Below are positions 8,823-18,069 of a stretch of DNA of 64,000 bases, piece after piece. Origin of the DNA: Streptomyces sclerotialus (GTDB taxonomy: Bacteria; Actinomycetota; Actinomycetes; Streptomycetales; Streptomycetaceae); assembly GCA_000719105.1 (NCBI GenBank), contig JODX01000023.1, positions 37,389 to 101,388 on the forward strand, given 5' to 3'. The notes under the pieces were generated by a model. It did no database searches. It was given only the letters and a program-made list of their open reading frames with translations, and was not told where the DNA came from. Every line of letters starts with the position of its first letter. Position 1 is the first letter of the stretch. Made by a program: the position numbers and the translations under genes.

Positions 8823-10982
8823 TCAGCCGCGGGACTGCCGCAGCACCCACACGAAGTACGGAGCTCCGACCAGCGCGATCATGAGGCCCGCCGGCACCTG
8901 GGCGGGTGCGACGACCGTGCGGCCGAGGGCGTCGGCCACGCAGACCAGCAGCCCGCCGAGCAGCATCGCGACCGGGATCGCGCGGCCGTGCCGGGCGCCC
9001 ACCAGTGACCGGGCGAGGTGCGGGGCGACGAGGCCCACGAAGCCGACGACGCCGACGGCGACCACGCTGAGCGCCGCGAGCACCGCGGCGACCGCCAGTG
9101 CGGTGAAGCGGGTGCGTTCGACCTTGACGCCGACGATGCGCGGAGTGTCCTCGTCGACGGCGAGCAGGTCGAGCCGACTGCGCAGGGCGAGCAGGACGGG
9201 CAGCGCGAGCGCCAGGGCCACCGCGACCGGTACGACGTCGGGCAGCGTACGGCCGTAGGTCGTGCCGGAGAGCCAGGTGTAGATCCGGGGCGTGTTGTAC
9301 GGGTCGGCGCGCAGCAGGAGGAAGGTGGTGACGGAGGTGAGGCCGTACCCGCAGCCGATGCCGATCAGTACGAACCGGTCGGGCAGGAAGCCGCCGCGCC
9401 AGGCCAGCAGGGCGATCACCGCGAACGTGGCGAGCGCCGCCGCGACCGCGACCGCGATGAGCACGGGCTGTCCGCCGGGCAGGTTCGAGGTGACGACACT
9501 TGCCGCACCCAGCCCGGCACCCGCCGTGATGCCGAGCACGCCCGGCTCCGCCAGCGGGTTGCGCACCGAGCTCTGCACGACGCACCCGGCCAGTCCGAGC
9601 GCCGCGCCGGCGAGGACCGCGGCGGTCACACGCGGGACCCGGTCGTCGAGCGCCTGGCCGATCAGGTCCGGGGCGGCGCCCTGGACCCAGAGCACGACGT
9701 CGCCCGTACGCAGCCAGAGGCTCCCTGCCAGGACCGCCACGAGGACCGCAACGGCGAGAAGTGCCACCGTGCCGGACACGACGAGGAGGAACGCGCGGCG
9801 CGACCGTACGGCGATCCGCGCGTTCGGCGGCCGCCGGACCTGGCCCGTGTCGCGGAGGCGCAGCGCGAGGACCACGATGACCACGGAGCCGAGCAGCGCG
9901 GTCGGTACGCCGGTGGGGATGGAGGCGGCCCCGTCGGCACCCTGCACCGCGCGCAGGATTGCGTCCGCGAGCAGGATGAGCAGTGCGCCGAGCAGCCCGG
10001 CCGCGGGCACCAGGACGAGGTGGCGGCGCAGCGCCCGGACCCGTCCCGCGATCAGGCGGGCCAGGACGGGGGCGCCGAGGCCGACGAAGCCGATCGGCCC
10101 CGCGAGGGTCACCGCCGTGCTGGTCAGGAGCACCGCACAGAGCACGGCGGTCACGCGGGTGGACCGGATCGGCACGCCGAGGCCGGCCGCGGCGTCGTCG
10201 CCGAGGTTCATCACGTCCAGCCGCCGGGACAGTGCCAGAGCGGCGCAGAGCACCACGGCCAGAACGGGGAGGGCCCGTATCGACGCGTCGATGTTCAGCT
10301 GGGCCAGCGAACCGCTTCCCCAGGCGAAGAGGCCGGTCGTGTTCTGGTTGAACAGGATGAGGAGCGCGCTGGTCCCCGCGTCCAGGGCCAGTGCCGTCGC
10401 CGATCCGGCGAGGACGAGGCGGGTGCCCGTGGTGCCCGCGGCCCGGCCCGCGAGGAGCAGCACGAGCGCCGCCGCGACCAGGCCGCCGGCGAAGGCGACG
10501 GCGCCCGACGCCCACAGCGGGACGGAGAGGCCGAAGGCCGCGACGAGCGTGAGGGTGAAGTAGGACCCGGCCGTGACCGCGAGGGTGTCGGGGGAGGCGA
10601 GCGCGTTGTGCGTGACGGACTGGAGCAGCGCTCCGGCCGAGCCGAGGGCGAAGCCCACCGCCACGCCCGCGAGCAGGCGCGGCAGGCGCGAGCCGGTGAG
10701 GATCTCACCGACCGGCGCCCCGCCGGTGCTTTCCCGGACCCCGGCGTCCCCGGCGAGATACCGCACCAGGTCGCCGACGCCGACGCCCGACGTCCCCTGC
10801 GTCAGGTGCCACATGCCCACCAGGACGGTCACGGAGGCAAGGAGTGCCAGGACGGCCACTCCGGCGGGGCCGCCGCCGCGCTCGGCGCGCGGCGGCGTTC
10901 CCCCTCCGGATGCCCATCCGGATGCCGGTGTCCGCGGTGTGCCCACCTCTCGCGGTGTACTCACTTCCTGCGGTGCGTTCAC
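8823..10982 (-). CDS. Ferric-siderophore ABC permease, two FecCD units fused
   Basis: A 719-residue membrane protein made of two tandem BtuC/FecCD permease units of about 340 residues, as in FhuB. Each unit has the family signature, for example GSAGALLQSVTHNALASPD in the first and GLAGCVVQSSVRNPLAEPG in the second, and near its end GFVGLGAPVLAR or GFVGLVAPHLAR. It forms the whole channel for siderophore import with the adjacent ATPase and lipoprotein. The GTG start and the first residues fall inside an 18-bp tandem repeat, so the exact start is uncertain by multiples of six codons. Confidence 0.92.
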   Translation of the reverse strand: MNAPQEVSTPREVGTPRTPASGWASGGGTPPRAERGGGPAGVAVLALLASVTVLVGMWHLTQGTSGVGVGDLVRYLAGDAGVRESTGGAPVGEILTGSRLPRLLAGVAVGFALGSAGALLQSVTHNALASPDTLAVTAGSYFTLTLVAAFGLSVPLWASGAVAFAGGLVAAALVLLLAGRAAGTTGTRLVLAGSATALALDAGTSALLILFNQNTTGLFAWGSGSLAQLNIDASIRALPVLAVVLCAALALSRRLDVMNLGDDAAAGLGVPIRSTRVTAVLCAVLLTSTAVTLAGPIGFVGLGAPVLARLIAGRVRALRRHLVLVPAAGLLGALLILLADAILRAVQGADGAASIPTGVPTALLGSVVIVVLALRLRDTGQVRRPPNARIAVRSRRAFLLVVSGTVALLAVAVLVAVLAGSLWLRTGDVVLWVQGAAPDLIGQALDDRVPRVTAAVLAGAALGLAGCVVQSSVRNPLAEPGVLGITAGAGLGAASVVTSNLPGGQPVLIAVAVAAALATFAVIALLAWRGGFLPDRFVLIGIGCGYGLTSVTTFLLLRADPYNTPRIYTWLSGTTYGRTLPDVVPVAVALALALPVLLALRSRLDLLAVDEDTPRIVGVKVERTRFTALAVAAVLAALSVVAVGVVGFVGLVAPHLARSLVGARHGRAIPVAMLLGGLLVCVADALGRTVVAPAQVPAGLMIALVGAPYFVWVLRQSRG

Positions 10983-11004
10983 CTTTCCGCTGTGCTCACT
11001 TCTT
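10933..11004. repeat. Four tandem 18-bp repeats across the permease start
   Basis: Four imperfect direct units (10933-10950, 10951-10968, 10969-10986, 10987-11004), of which the second reads CGCGGTGTACTCACTTCC. They cover the end of the binding-protein gene and the start of the permease. Eighteen bp is six codons, so copy number can change without a frameshift. On the coding strand each unit carries a purine run followed by GTG, so each offers a possible start. Confidence 0.75.
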
Positions 11005-12069
11005 GTCGAGTACGTCGACGTACGCGTCGATCGCCTGCGCGCACGAGCGCGGACCGCCGGCGCCCCACACCCGCGCGGGGAAGGAGTGCGCGCGGCCTTC
11101 CTTCACGGCCGGGAGCTTCTTCCAGATCGGGTTCTTCTCCAGCGCCGCGACGTACCCGCCGGCCCCTTCGTCGTTGGCGTAGAAGAGGTTGGCGTCCCCC
11201 ACCGCGGTGAGCCCCTCGACGTCGGTCTGCGCGAGGCCGTAGGAGGGGTCGACGCCCCCGTCCCCGTGGTCCTTGTTGATGTCGTCGGTCCACGCGGGGT
11301 TCATGCCGAGCTCCTTGCCGATCTCGGTGAACAGGGCGCCGTCGCTGTACGGGCGGACGGTGAGGTTGCCTCCCTGCAGCCAGCCGTCGAAGAACAGGAA
11401 GTCCTTCGTCGGCAGATCGGCGTCGGTGACCTTCTGCTTCGCCGTCGCGAGGTGCTCGTCGAACTCCTCGAGCACCTGGTCGGCCCGCTCGGTGCGGCCC
11501 GTCGCCTCGCCGATCATGCTGAAGACCTCCCGCATGTTCCCGATCGGGTCCTTCGGGTTCGCTCCCCGCGTGGCCATCACGGGGACGCCTCTCTTCTCCA
11601 GCTTCGCGATCATCTCGTCGTCGGCGTCGAACGCCTCCACGATGATGAGGTCGGGCTTGGCCGCGTAGAGGGTGTCGAGGTCGGGCTCCTCACGGGTGCC
11701 GATGTCGGTCACCCCGTCGGGCAGCTTCTCCGCGCTGACCCAGGTGCGGTATCCCTTCGGGTCGGAGACCGCGGTCGGGGTGACGCACAGGGTCAGCGCG
11801 TCCTCGATCTGCTGCCATTCCAGGACCGCGATCCGCTCGGCGGGCTTGTCGAGCTTCACCTGCCGGCCGACGCCGTCCTTGAAGGAGACCGGTCCGGTCG
11901 AGGTGGTCGTGGTGTCCTGGGCGCAGTCCTTCGACGCGGGTGACGCAGTGGCACTGCTGCCGCCGGCCTCGGCCTCGGCCTTGTCGACGTCGGTCGTGCC
12001 GCAGGCCGTTGCGGCGAGGAGGGCGAGCCCGGTGGAGGCTGACGCCGCCAGGCGACGGGCACGGTTCAT
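10996..12069 (-). CDS. Iron-siderophore ABC substrate-binding lipoprotein
   Basis: A 357-residue FepB/FecB-type binding protein. It has a lipoprotein signal ending in the lipobox LAATACG near residue 23 and a linker rich in Ser, Ala and Glu. The two-lobed domain includes RIAVLEWQQIEDALTLCV and KPDLIIVEAFDADDEMI. It binds ferric siderophore outside the membrane and delivers it to the permease encoded 13 bp downstream. The ATG has AGAGGATCC upstream. Confidence 0.92.
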   Translation of the reverse strand: MNRARRLAASASTGLALLAATACGTTDVDKAEAEAGGSSATASPASKDCAQDTTTTSTGPVSFKDGVGRQVKLDKPAERIAVLEWQQIEDALTLCVTPTAVSDPKGYRTWVSAEKLPDGVTDIGTREEPDLDTLYAAKPDLIIVEAFDADDEMIAKLEKRGVPVMATRGANPKDPIGNMREVFSMIGEATGRTERADQVLEEFDEHLATAKQKVTDADLPTKDFLFFDGWLQGGNLTVRPYSDGALFTEIGKELGMNPAWTDDINKDHGDGGVDPSYGLAQTDVEGLTAVGDANLFYANDEGAGGYVAALEKNPIWKKLPAVKEGRAHSFPARVWGAGGPRSCAQAIDAYVDVLDKK

Positions 12070-12141
12070 GGAGGATCCTCTTTCTTGTTCCTTGCGAGCC
12101 GTTGTTGTGACGACTCGTCGCAGCAGCGCGGATGTGCCGCT

Positions 12142-13008
12142 TCAGACGGCAGGGTGCCGCCCGATGGGGTCGATGCGGAGACGGCCCGTGCGGGGGTCGG
12201 CGCTGACCTCGACACGGATGTCGTAGACCTCGCCGATGTTCTCGGCGGTGAGGACGTCGGCGGGTGCGCCCGCCGCGTGCACGCGGCCGGAGCGCATCAG
12301 GACGATCGTGTCCGCGACACGGGACGCCTGGTCGAGGTCGTGCAGCACGATCCCGACCGCGATGCCGTGCTCCTCGACGAGATCGCGCACCAGGTCGAGC
12401 GTCTCGATCTGGTAGCGCAGATCCAGGTGGTTGGTCGGTTCGTCCAGCAGAACGACGTCGGTGTCCTGGGCCAGGCAGGCCGCGAGCCAGACGCGCTGCA
12501 TCTCCCCGCCGGAGAGTTCCCCGACCGGCCGGCCGGCCATGTCCCGCACTCCGGTGACGCCCATGGCGTGGTCGACGGCGGTCCGGTCCTCGGCGGTCAG
12601 CCCCGCGAAACCACGGCGGTAGGGGTGGCGTCCGAACGCCACGACCTCCGAGACCGTCAGCCCCTGGGGCGCGGGCCTCGACTGCGAGAACAGCGTGACC
12701 TCGCGGGCGAACTGACGGGGGCTGAGCAGGGCCGCGTCACGTTCCGGCCGTCCGTCGGGGGCGCCGAGCGTCACCCGGCCGCCGTCCACCCGGTGCAGCC
12801 GGGAGAGTGCGCGCAGCAGCGTGGACTTCCCGCTGCCGTTCGGCCCCACCAGGGCGGTCGCGCGGCCGGGTGCCAGGTCGAGCGAGACGCCGTGGACGAC
12901 CGGCTTGCCGCCGTACCGCAGTACCAGATCGTGTCCGTTGAGGGCGGCGACCGGCGCTGCGGGGTCGGCCACCGGGCGACCGGTGTGCCGGAAGGGGCTT
13001 GTGAACAT
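12142..13008 (-). CDS. Ferric-siderophore ABC transporter ATPase
   Basis: A 288-residue FecE/FhuC-type ATPase. Walker A is GPNGSGKST, the Q-loop is in TLFSQSRPAPQ, the signature is LSGGEMQRVWLA, Walker B is VVLLDEPTNHLD, and the H-loop is in IVLHDLDQA. It is the first gene of the four-gene iron uptake operon, with a candidate iron box about 120 bp upstream. I chose the ATG at 13008; upstream in-frame ATGs give a longer N-terminus without family similarity. Confidence 0.9.
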   Translation of the reverse strand: MFTSPFRHTGRPVADPAAPVAALNGHDLVLRYGGKPVVHGVSLDLAPGRATALVGPNGSGKSTLLRALSRLHRVDGGRVTLGAPDGRPERDAALLSPRQFAREVTLFSQSRPAPQGLTVSEVVAFGRHPYRRGFAGLTAEDRTAVDHAMGVTGVRDMAGRPVGELSGGEMQRVWLAACLAQDTDVVLLDEPTNHLDLRYQIETLDLVRDLVEEHGIAVGIVLHDLDQASRVADTIVLMRSGRVHAAGAPADVLTAENIGEVYDIRVEVSADPRTGRLRIDPIGRHPAV

Positions 13009-13126
13009 CGATGGGTCCGGGTGGTCGGAGGGGCGAGGACGCGGCACCCTCCGTCCGGCCTTCATCGACACCGGCCGGGCCGCGAAGTCTCCCACGCACG
13101 GCAGCACCGTCGCGTCGAGCAACAAC

Positions 13127-13145
13127 TAAGGGAAGGGTTACCTAA
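13127..13145. promoter_or_regulatory. Candidate DmdR/IdeR iron box
   Basis: TAAGGGAAGGGTTACCTAA matches the 19-bp actinobacterial iron-box consensus TTAGGTTAGGCTAACCTAA at 14 positions, including both outer half-sites apart from one base. It lies upstream of the siderophore-transport ATPase, where an iron-responsive repressor would be expected. Confidence 0.7.
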
Positions 13146-13182
13146 CTCCGAGAAGGCTATATTCCGCTCGCCGTGTCGACAA

Positions 13183-14094
13183 TCAGGAGTTCTGGACACG
13201 CGATACGGGATTCCGGACACCCTCGGGTGTGCCGTCAACCCCGTCGACCGCATCGACCGCATCGACCACGTCGACCACGTCGAAGAACGCGCCCGGAGTG
13301 GTCCCCATGACCCGCCGGAAGGCGGCGATGAAGGAGCTGGGCTGCGCATAGCCGAGCGTTTCGGAGACCGTCAGCACATCGAAGCCCTCGGAGAGGAGCG
13401 TCAGCGCCCGGTGCACGCGCAGCATCTGCCGCCACTGTGCGAAAGAGAGACCTGTCGCATGACGGAACGCGCGGGTGATCGTCCGGTCGCTGATCCCCAG
13501 CCACCGTGCCCACTCCTCCAGCGAGCGGCTGTCGGCAGGATCGTCCAGCAGAGCTTCGGCGATCGCGGCGATCCGGGCGTCACCGGGCAACTGCAACGCG
13601 AACTGGCGCTCCGCCGGCTGGAGCACGTCGAACACGACCGCCTCCGCCCGCGCCCTGGCCGCCGCGTCGAGATCCGTGCGGGACAGATGGGTCAACAGCG
13701 ACTCGAGCAACGGCGTCATCGCGATCGCCTTCGGTTCCTCGAACGCGATCGGCGAGCGCTCGGGGGCGAAGAAGGCGTCGTGGAACTCCGCACCCGCCGT
13801 CGCCCGGCCCGCGTGCGCCACCCCCGCGGGCATCCACAGCCCATGCCCCTTGGACACGGTGAAGACGCGGTCCCCCACCCGGGACGTCAGCGTCCCTCGG
13901 CGTACCCAGACGAGTTCGTGCGAGGAGTGCGAGTGCGGCGCCCACTCCGTGGGAACGCGGGGAACCCGGAACCCGGCGGTGATGGCGGAAGGGGCCACCG
14001 CCTGCTCCGGAAGCTCCACGGCCTGGCGCACCACGGTGCCCGCCTCGCGCCGCCACATCCCGGGGCTCGCCTCACCGCGGGACGATCGGACCAT
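13183..14094 (-). CDS. AraC-family regulator with cupin sensor domain
   Basis: A 303-residue regulator. The N-terminal cupin carries APHSHSSHELVWV, typical of ligand-sensing AraC proteins, and the C-terminal double helix-turn-helix spans roughly residues 190-285 (SLEEWARWLGISDRTITRAF). It ends in a low-complexity tail of three-residue DVV/DAV/DGV repeats, which reflects 9-bp tandem DNA repeats. It lies upstream of the siderophore operon on the same strand and may control it. The ATG at 14094 was chosen; an in-frame start at 14142 is possible. Confidence 0.85.
   Translation of the reverse strand: MVRSSRGEASPGMWRREAGTVVRQAVELPEQAVAPSAITAGFRVPRVPTEWAPHSHSSHELVWVRRGTLTSRVGDRVFTVSKGHGLWMPAGVAHAGRATAGAEFHDAFFAPERSPIAFEEPKAIAMTPLLESLLTHLSRTDLDAAARARAEAVVFDVLQPAERQFALQLPGDARIAAIAEALLDDPADSRSLEEWARWLGISDRTITRAFRHATGLSFAQWRQMLRVHRALTLLSEGFDVLTVSETLGYAQPSSFIAAFRRVMGTTPGAFFDVVDVVDAVDAVDGVDGTPEGVRNPVSRVQNS
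13234..13282. repeat. 9-bp tandem repeats in the AraC gene end
   Basis: About five imperfect copies of a unit such as ATCGACCGC / GTCGACCAC in tandem. They encode the Asp-Val-Val-like tail of the AraC regulator in frame, so copy-number change would alter only tail length. Confidence 0.7.
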
Positions 14095-14250
14095 GCGGGC
14101 GAGTCTATCCGGGGCCCGTACCGGCCCGTCCGGGGCCCGCACCGGCTGACCGGGCCCCTCGCCCGCGGTGAACCGGGAGGGGTCCGGTGCGAAAGGGCGT
14201 CACGTGACCCGGAAGGGCCGATGTGCCGGAAGAGCCGGAGGAGCAGCAGG

Positions 14251-14310
14251 TCAGATGCCCTTCACCAGCGGCTTGAGGATCGCCACGCACTCCACGTGGT
14301 GCAAGCCGCT
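14251..14310 (-). pseudogene. Possible gene remnant (protein C-terminus)
   Basis: The minus frame closing at 14251 ends in HHVECVAILKPLVKG, which looks like the C-terminus of an RNA methyltransferase of the TrmA/RlmD kind (HVECVALL-type ending). The frame upstream is arginine/proline noise with no matching domain. I read it as a possible remnant at the left edge of the PKS cluster. The match is short and could be chance. Confidence 0.2.
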
Positions 14311-14384
14311 CCGCCCCCGGCCGTCGTCGTCGCGGCCACTGTCCTCTTCCAGCGCCGGGACATCACCTGGCAGCACAGGCCGGC

Positions 14385-14606
14385 TCAGCGGGCCGGGTCT
14401 CCTGTCAGCTGTCGTTCCAGGGCGCGTTCGGCCTCGGTCAGGGGCAGATCGGGGCGGAGGCGTTCGGGGTGGTGGGGCGGGGGGCCGGACGGTTCGGGGT
14501 GCAGGTCGTCCAAGGGTATGCACACCCACATGCATCCGGCCGCGACCAGACTTCCGTAGATCGCCTTCAGGGCGCGCACCGCTGTCGTCACCGCCGTGCC
14601 CCTCAT
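14385..14606 (-). CDS. Small DUF6059-like protein of the PKS operon
   Basis: A 73-residue protein with a short hydrophobic segment (AIYGSLVAAGCMWVCIPL) and a conserved-looking tail HPERLRPDLPLTEAERALER. Its ATG overlaps the stop of the acyltransferase gene as ATGA, so it is translationally coupled to the minimal PKS operon. Small proteins of this form (DUF6059) occur in Streptomyces type II PKS clusters. Function is unknown; a membrane-associated accessory role is only a guess. Confidence 0.7.
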   Translation of the reverse strand: MRGTAVTTAVRALKAIYGSLVAAGCMWVCIPLDDLHPEPSGPPPHHPERLRPDLPLTEAERALERQLTGDPAR

Positions 14607-16387
14607 GACGCCGTGGAGGCGAGCCGAGGCGCGGAGCCGGCGTCGCCGTGCCGGGTGGGCGGGGTGGCGGTCCAGGTCCACAGGGCGGACAGGGCGACCG
14701 GGTCGGGAACGTGGCCCTCGGTCCAGAGCCGGGCCGCTGCGGTGAGCACCGACTGGCGGTCGGCCTCCGCCGTGCCGGGGCGGCCCGGGAGCAGCGGGAC
14801 GGCGGCACCGGCGCCGAGCCGTACGGCGCGGTGCCGGCGGGCGAAGGCCGTCAGGGTCTGCCGCGGGCCCGCCTCGATCAACAGCATGTCGTCGGCGGCG
14901 AGCAGGGACTCCAGGGCCTGCTTGAAGTACACCGTGTCGGTGATCTGGCGGGCCCAGAAGCGGGGGCTGAGCGCCTCTTCGGGGCGCAGCAGTTCCCCTG
15001 TGTACCCGGAGTACAGCGGCAGCGTCGGCGGGCGGAGCGGGATGTCACGGTAGGCCGCCTCGACGGCCTCCGACGCGGGTGCCATCGCCGGGGAGTGGAA
15101 GGGACTGGTGGCCGGAACGGCGACGACGGTGAGGCCGTCGGCCCGCAGCCGTTCGGCGACCTCGGCGAGCGGCTCGGACGGACCCGCCAGCATGGTCTGC
15201 TGGTTGGCGTTGACCGCGGCGATGGCCACGTCGCCGACGAGGTAGGGGCGCAGTCGGCGTTCGTCCGCCGCTACCGCGAGCATGCCGCCGGACGGGATCC
15301 TCACCGCCTGGCGGACGCGTTCCATGACCATGGCGACCGCATCGGGCAGGGCGACGGCACCGGCGATGGTCGCGGCGACGAGTTCGCCCGCGCTGTGGCC
15401 GAGTACGGCGGTGGGCCGCACCCCCCAGCCGATCACCATGCGGCCGAGCGCGTAGTCGACGGCGAACAGCAGCGGCTGGGCCCGGCGCACGTCGTCGACG
15501 GGAATGCGGGGCCGGCCGTCGGTGAGCCAGTCCGCGCGGATCCGCGGGCCCTCGTCGCCCATGTGGGACAGGACCGCGTCGAAGGCGGCGGTGAACACCG
15601 GCTCCCGCCCGTACAGGCCGGCAGCCATGGCGTGGTGCTGCGAGCCCTGGCCCGGGAAGAGCAGGGCGACGGGCCGGGGCCTGCGGGTGGTCACCGCCGC
15701 CGCCCTGTGCACCGTGGCGGCGGACAGCGCGGCGACGGTGACGGCGGCACCGCGCACCGGTCCGGGCTCCGTGCCGCACGGCACCACGGTGGGCAGTGCG
15801 GGGAACCCCTCCCGGTGCAGGTTCGAGAGCAGCGGCAGCAGTTCGCCGCGTACCCGCTGCTCGTCCTTCTCGTCCCGGCCCGACCACAGCAGCAGCCGGT
15901 GCCGGTCCGGGTCGGTGGCGCGGTGACCGTGTCTGAGGGCCTTCAGCCCGGGTGCGGCATCGTGGTCGGCGGTGTGGGTGAGATCGAGCGTGCCGAGGAC
16001 GGTGTCGCCGTCCGCGACCGCCTCCGCGGCCCGTTTGACCGCGTAGACCGTGATGGTGCCGGCCTCCGGCTCGTCGAATCCGGCGACGATGGCGAAGTCC
16101 GCGCTGCCGTCGTGGAGTTCCTGGTGGGCCAGGCGCAGGGCGCGGCCGGGTGCCGAGGCCGCCCGTACCGTGAAGCCCTCGTGCTCGGGGGCGAGCCCCG
16201 GATCCGGTGCGTGCGCACCGACGTAGACGACCGTCCGTACGGGCAGATCCCGCGGGGAGCGGCCGAAGGCTCGCAGCACCGCGGAGACCGCGGCGGCCGA
16301 CGCGGGCACCGGCGCCCTGTCCTCTCCCGCGGGGCCCGGACGGACCATCAGCCTCCGGATCACCGCGCTGTCAGCGGTCAGCGCCAT
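14603..16387 (-). CDS. Acyltransferase with degenerate ketosynthase-like N-terminus
   Basis: A 594-residue protein. Residues 240 onward form a complete malonyl-CoA:ACP-type acyltransferase: LFPGQGSQ, nucleophile Ser332 in GHSAGE, and catalytic His431 in PFHSPAM. Residues 1-235 resemble pieces of a ketosynthase (DFAIVAGFDE, VYAVKRAAEAVADGDTVLG) but show no active-site Cys. It probably loads malonyl or starter groups on the cluster ACP, with the N-terminus serving as a structural docking region. The ATG at 16387 has an AGGAGG ribosome site. It is the fourth gene of the KS-CLF-ACP-AT operon. Confidence 0.85.
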   Translation of the reverse strand: MALTADSAVIRRLMVRPGPAGEDRAPVPASAAAVSAVLRAFGRSPRDLPVRTVVYVGAHAPDPGLAPEHEGFTVRAASAPGRALRLAHQELHDGSADFAIVAGFDEPEAGTITVYAVKRAAEAVADGDTVLGTLDLTHTADHDAAPGLKALRHGHRATDPDRHRLLLWSGRDEKDEQRVRGELLPLLSNLHREGFPALPTVVPCGTEPGPVRGAAVTVAALSAATVHRAAAVTTRRPRPVALLFPGQGSQHHAMAAGLYGREPVFTAAFDAVLSHMGDEGPRIRADWLTDGRPRIPVDDVRRAQPLLFAVDYALGRMVIGWGVRPTAVLGHSAGELVAATIAGAVALPDAVAMVMERVRQAVRIPSGGMLAVAADERRLRPYLVGDVAIAAVNANQQTMLAGPSEPLAEVAERLRADGLTVVAVPATSPFHSPAMAPASEAVEAAYRDIPLRPPTLPLYSGYTGELLRPEEALSPRFWARQITDTVYFKQALESLLAADDMLLIEAGPRQTLTAFARRHRAVRLGAGAAVPLLPGRPGTAEADRQSVLTAAARLWTEGHVPDPVALSALWTWTATPPTRHGDAGSAPRLASTAS

Positions 16388-16535
16388 GGGTACCTCCTCG
16401 TGGGCCGCGGACCGCCGCGGCGGATGGGGTAACGATCGACAGGAACCAGGGGGCGTGGGCAAGGAGTCGGAACGGGGGGACGGTGCGGGCCCCCTGCTGA
16501 GGGGAATACGGGATCGAGGGCCCGCACCGTCCGGC

Positions 16536-16808
16536 TCACGCCGCGCTGATCTGACCGGAGTTGATGAGCTCCAGCAGCGCGCGGGGGGTCTCGGCGTCGA
16601 CGACCGCGTCGTCCGGGACGTTGATGCCGTAGGTGCGCTGGACCTCGCCCACGACCTGCAGCAGGGCGAGCGAGTCGTAGCCCAGCTCCAGGAACGGGGT
16701 GTCCAGGACGTCGCCGTCCAGGTCGACGCCCTCCTCCTCGCCGGCGCTCTCGCGGAGCATGCGGGTGAGGTCGGCCAGGGTGACGGTGGTGGTCGTGGTG
16801 GCGGTCAT
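16536..16808 (-). CDS. Acyl carrier protein of the type II PKS
   Basis: A 90-residue ACP. Ser46 in LGYDSLALL is the phosphopantetheine attachment site, within an otherwise acidic four-helix protein. It carries the growing poly-beta-ketone on the KS/CLF pair encoded just upstream. It would be activated by the Sfp-type transferase at 26.9 kb. The ATG follows GGAGGACC. Confidence 0.95.
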   Translation of the reverse strand: MTATTTTTVTLADLTRMLRESAGEEEGVDLDGDVLDTPFLELGYDSLALLQVVGEVQRTYGINVPDDAVVDAETPRALLELINSGQISAA

Positions 16809-16848
16809 GGCGGGTCCTCCGTTGGGTGTTGGGTGTGGTGGTGACTGG

Positions 16849-18069
16849 TCACGGCGTACGGCGTACGACGAGGGCCGCGTTGAAGCCGCCGTGGCCCCGT
16901 GCGAGCACCAGGGCGCTGCGCAGGTCAGCCTCCCGGGGAGCCCCGGTGACCAGGTCGATCGGGTGGCCGGCGGCGGCCTCGATGACGTTCGCGGTGGGTG
17001 GGATCACCCTGTCGCGCAGGGCGAGCAGGGCGGTGGCCACGTCGAGGGCGGCGCCGCCGGCGAGCAGCCGTCCGGTCATCGTCTTGGGCGCGGTCACCGG
17101 TACGGCACGCGGACCGAACACCTCCGCCAGGGCCTCGGCCTCGGCCCGGTCCAGGTCCGGGACGCCGGCGGCGTCCGCGAAGACGACGTCGATGCCGTCG
17201 GGGGTGAGCCCGGCGTCGGCGATGGCGTTGCGGGCGGCCCTGGCCAGGCCCGGCGGACGGCCCGAGCCGGGAGCCGGGTCGAGGGTGGCGGCGTACCCGG
17301 CGATCTCGCCGTAGACGTGCGCCGCGCCACGCTCACGGGCCGAGTCGAGGTTCTCGGCGACCAGGATCGCACCGCCCTCCCCCGGTACGTAGCCGCGGGC
17401 GTCGGCGGAGAACGGCAGGTAGGCGCGGGCCGGGTCCTGCCCGGTGCTCATCAGGCCGGAGGCGAGCTGCGGGACCCAGCCCCAGGGGCACAGTCCCGCG
17501 TCGACGCCTCCGGAGACGACCGCCTGGAATCCCTTGCGGACATGGCGGCGGGCCTGGCCGATCGAGTCGATGCCGCCGGCCTGCTCGGTGAGCAGGACGC
17601 CGCTGGGCCCGCGCAGCTTGTGCCGGATGGAGATCTGGCCGGTGTTGACGGCGTAGAACCAGGCGAAGGACTGGTAGGCGCTGACGTGTTCCTTCCCCTT
17701 GCTCCACAGGTTCTGCAGCTCGCGCTGGCCGAACTCGACGGCGCCGCCGGAGGCGGAGGTGACCGCGCCCATGGCGTACTCGGGCAGTTCGCCGCTGTCG
17801 AGGCCGGCGTCCTTCAGGGCCCATTCGGCGGCGGCCAGGGCGAGGCGGGTCATGTGGTCGGTCTGCGGCATGAGACGGCTGGGGATGTGCTCCTCGGCGA
17901 CGAACCCCGGGACCTCGCCGGCGAGCCGGGCCGGGTACTGGGTGGCGTCGAAGCGGCTGACCGGGGCGATGCCCGACTCGCCGGCAAGGGTCGCCTTCCA
18001 GTAGTCGTCGGTGCCCAGCCCGTTGGGGGCGACGACGCCGAGGCCGGTCACCACGGTGGTCGTGGTCAT
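16849..18069 (-). CDS. Ketosynthase beta subunit / chain length factor
   Basis: A 406-residue KS-like protein in which the active-site Cys is replaced by Gln163 in LLTEQAGG, the hallmark of chain length factors. It pairs with KS-alpha, decarboxylates malonyl-ACP and sets polyketide length. The start overlaps the KS-alpha stop as ATGA, as is usual for these coupled subunits. Chain length cannot be read from the sequence by eye. Confidence 0.95.
   Translation of the reverse strand: MTTTTVVTGLGVVAPNGLGTDDYWKATLAGESGIAPVSRFDATQYPARLAGEVPGFVAEEHIPSRLMPQTDHMTRLALAAAEWALKDAGLDSGELPEYAMGAVTSASGGAVEFGQRELQNLWSKGKEHVSAYQSFAWFYAVNTGQISIRHKLRGPSGVLLTEQAGGIDSIGQARRHVRKGFQAVVSGGVDAGLCPWGWVPQLASGLMSTGQDPARAYLPFSADARGYVPGEGGAILVAENLDSARERGAAHVYGEIAGYAATLDPAPGSGRPPGLARAARNAIADAGLTPDGIDVVFADAAGVPDLDRAEAEALAEVFGPRAVPVTAPKTMTGRLLAGGAALDVATALLALRDRVIPPTANVIEAAAGHPIDLVTGAPREADLRSALVLARGHGGFNAALVVRRTP

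Noticed and set aside
14251..14310. An intact RNA methyltransferase gene
   Set aside because: Only the last 15-19 residues look familiar; the upstream frame has no SAM motif. Kept as a low-confidence remnant.
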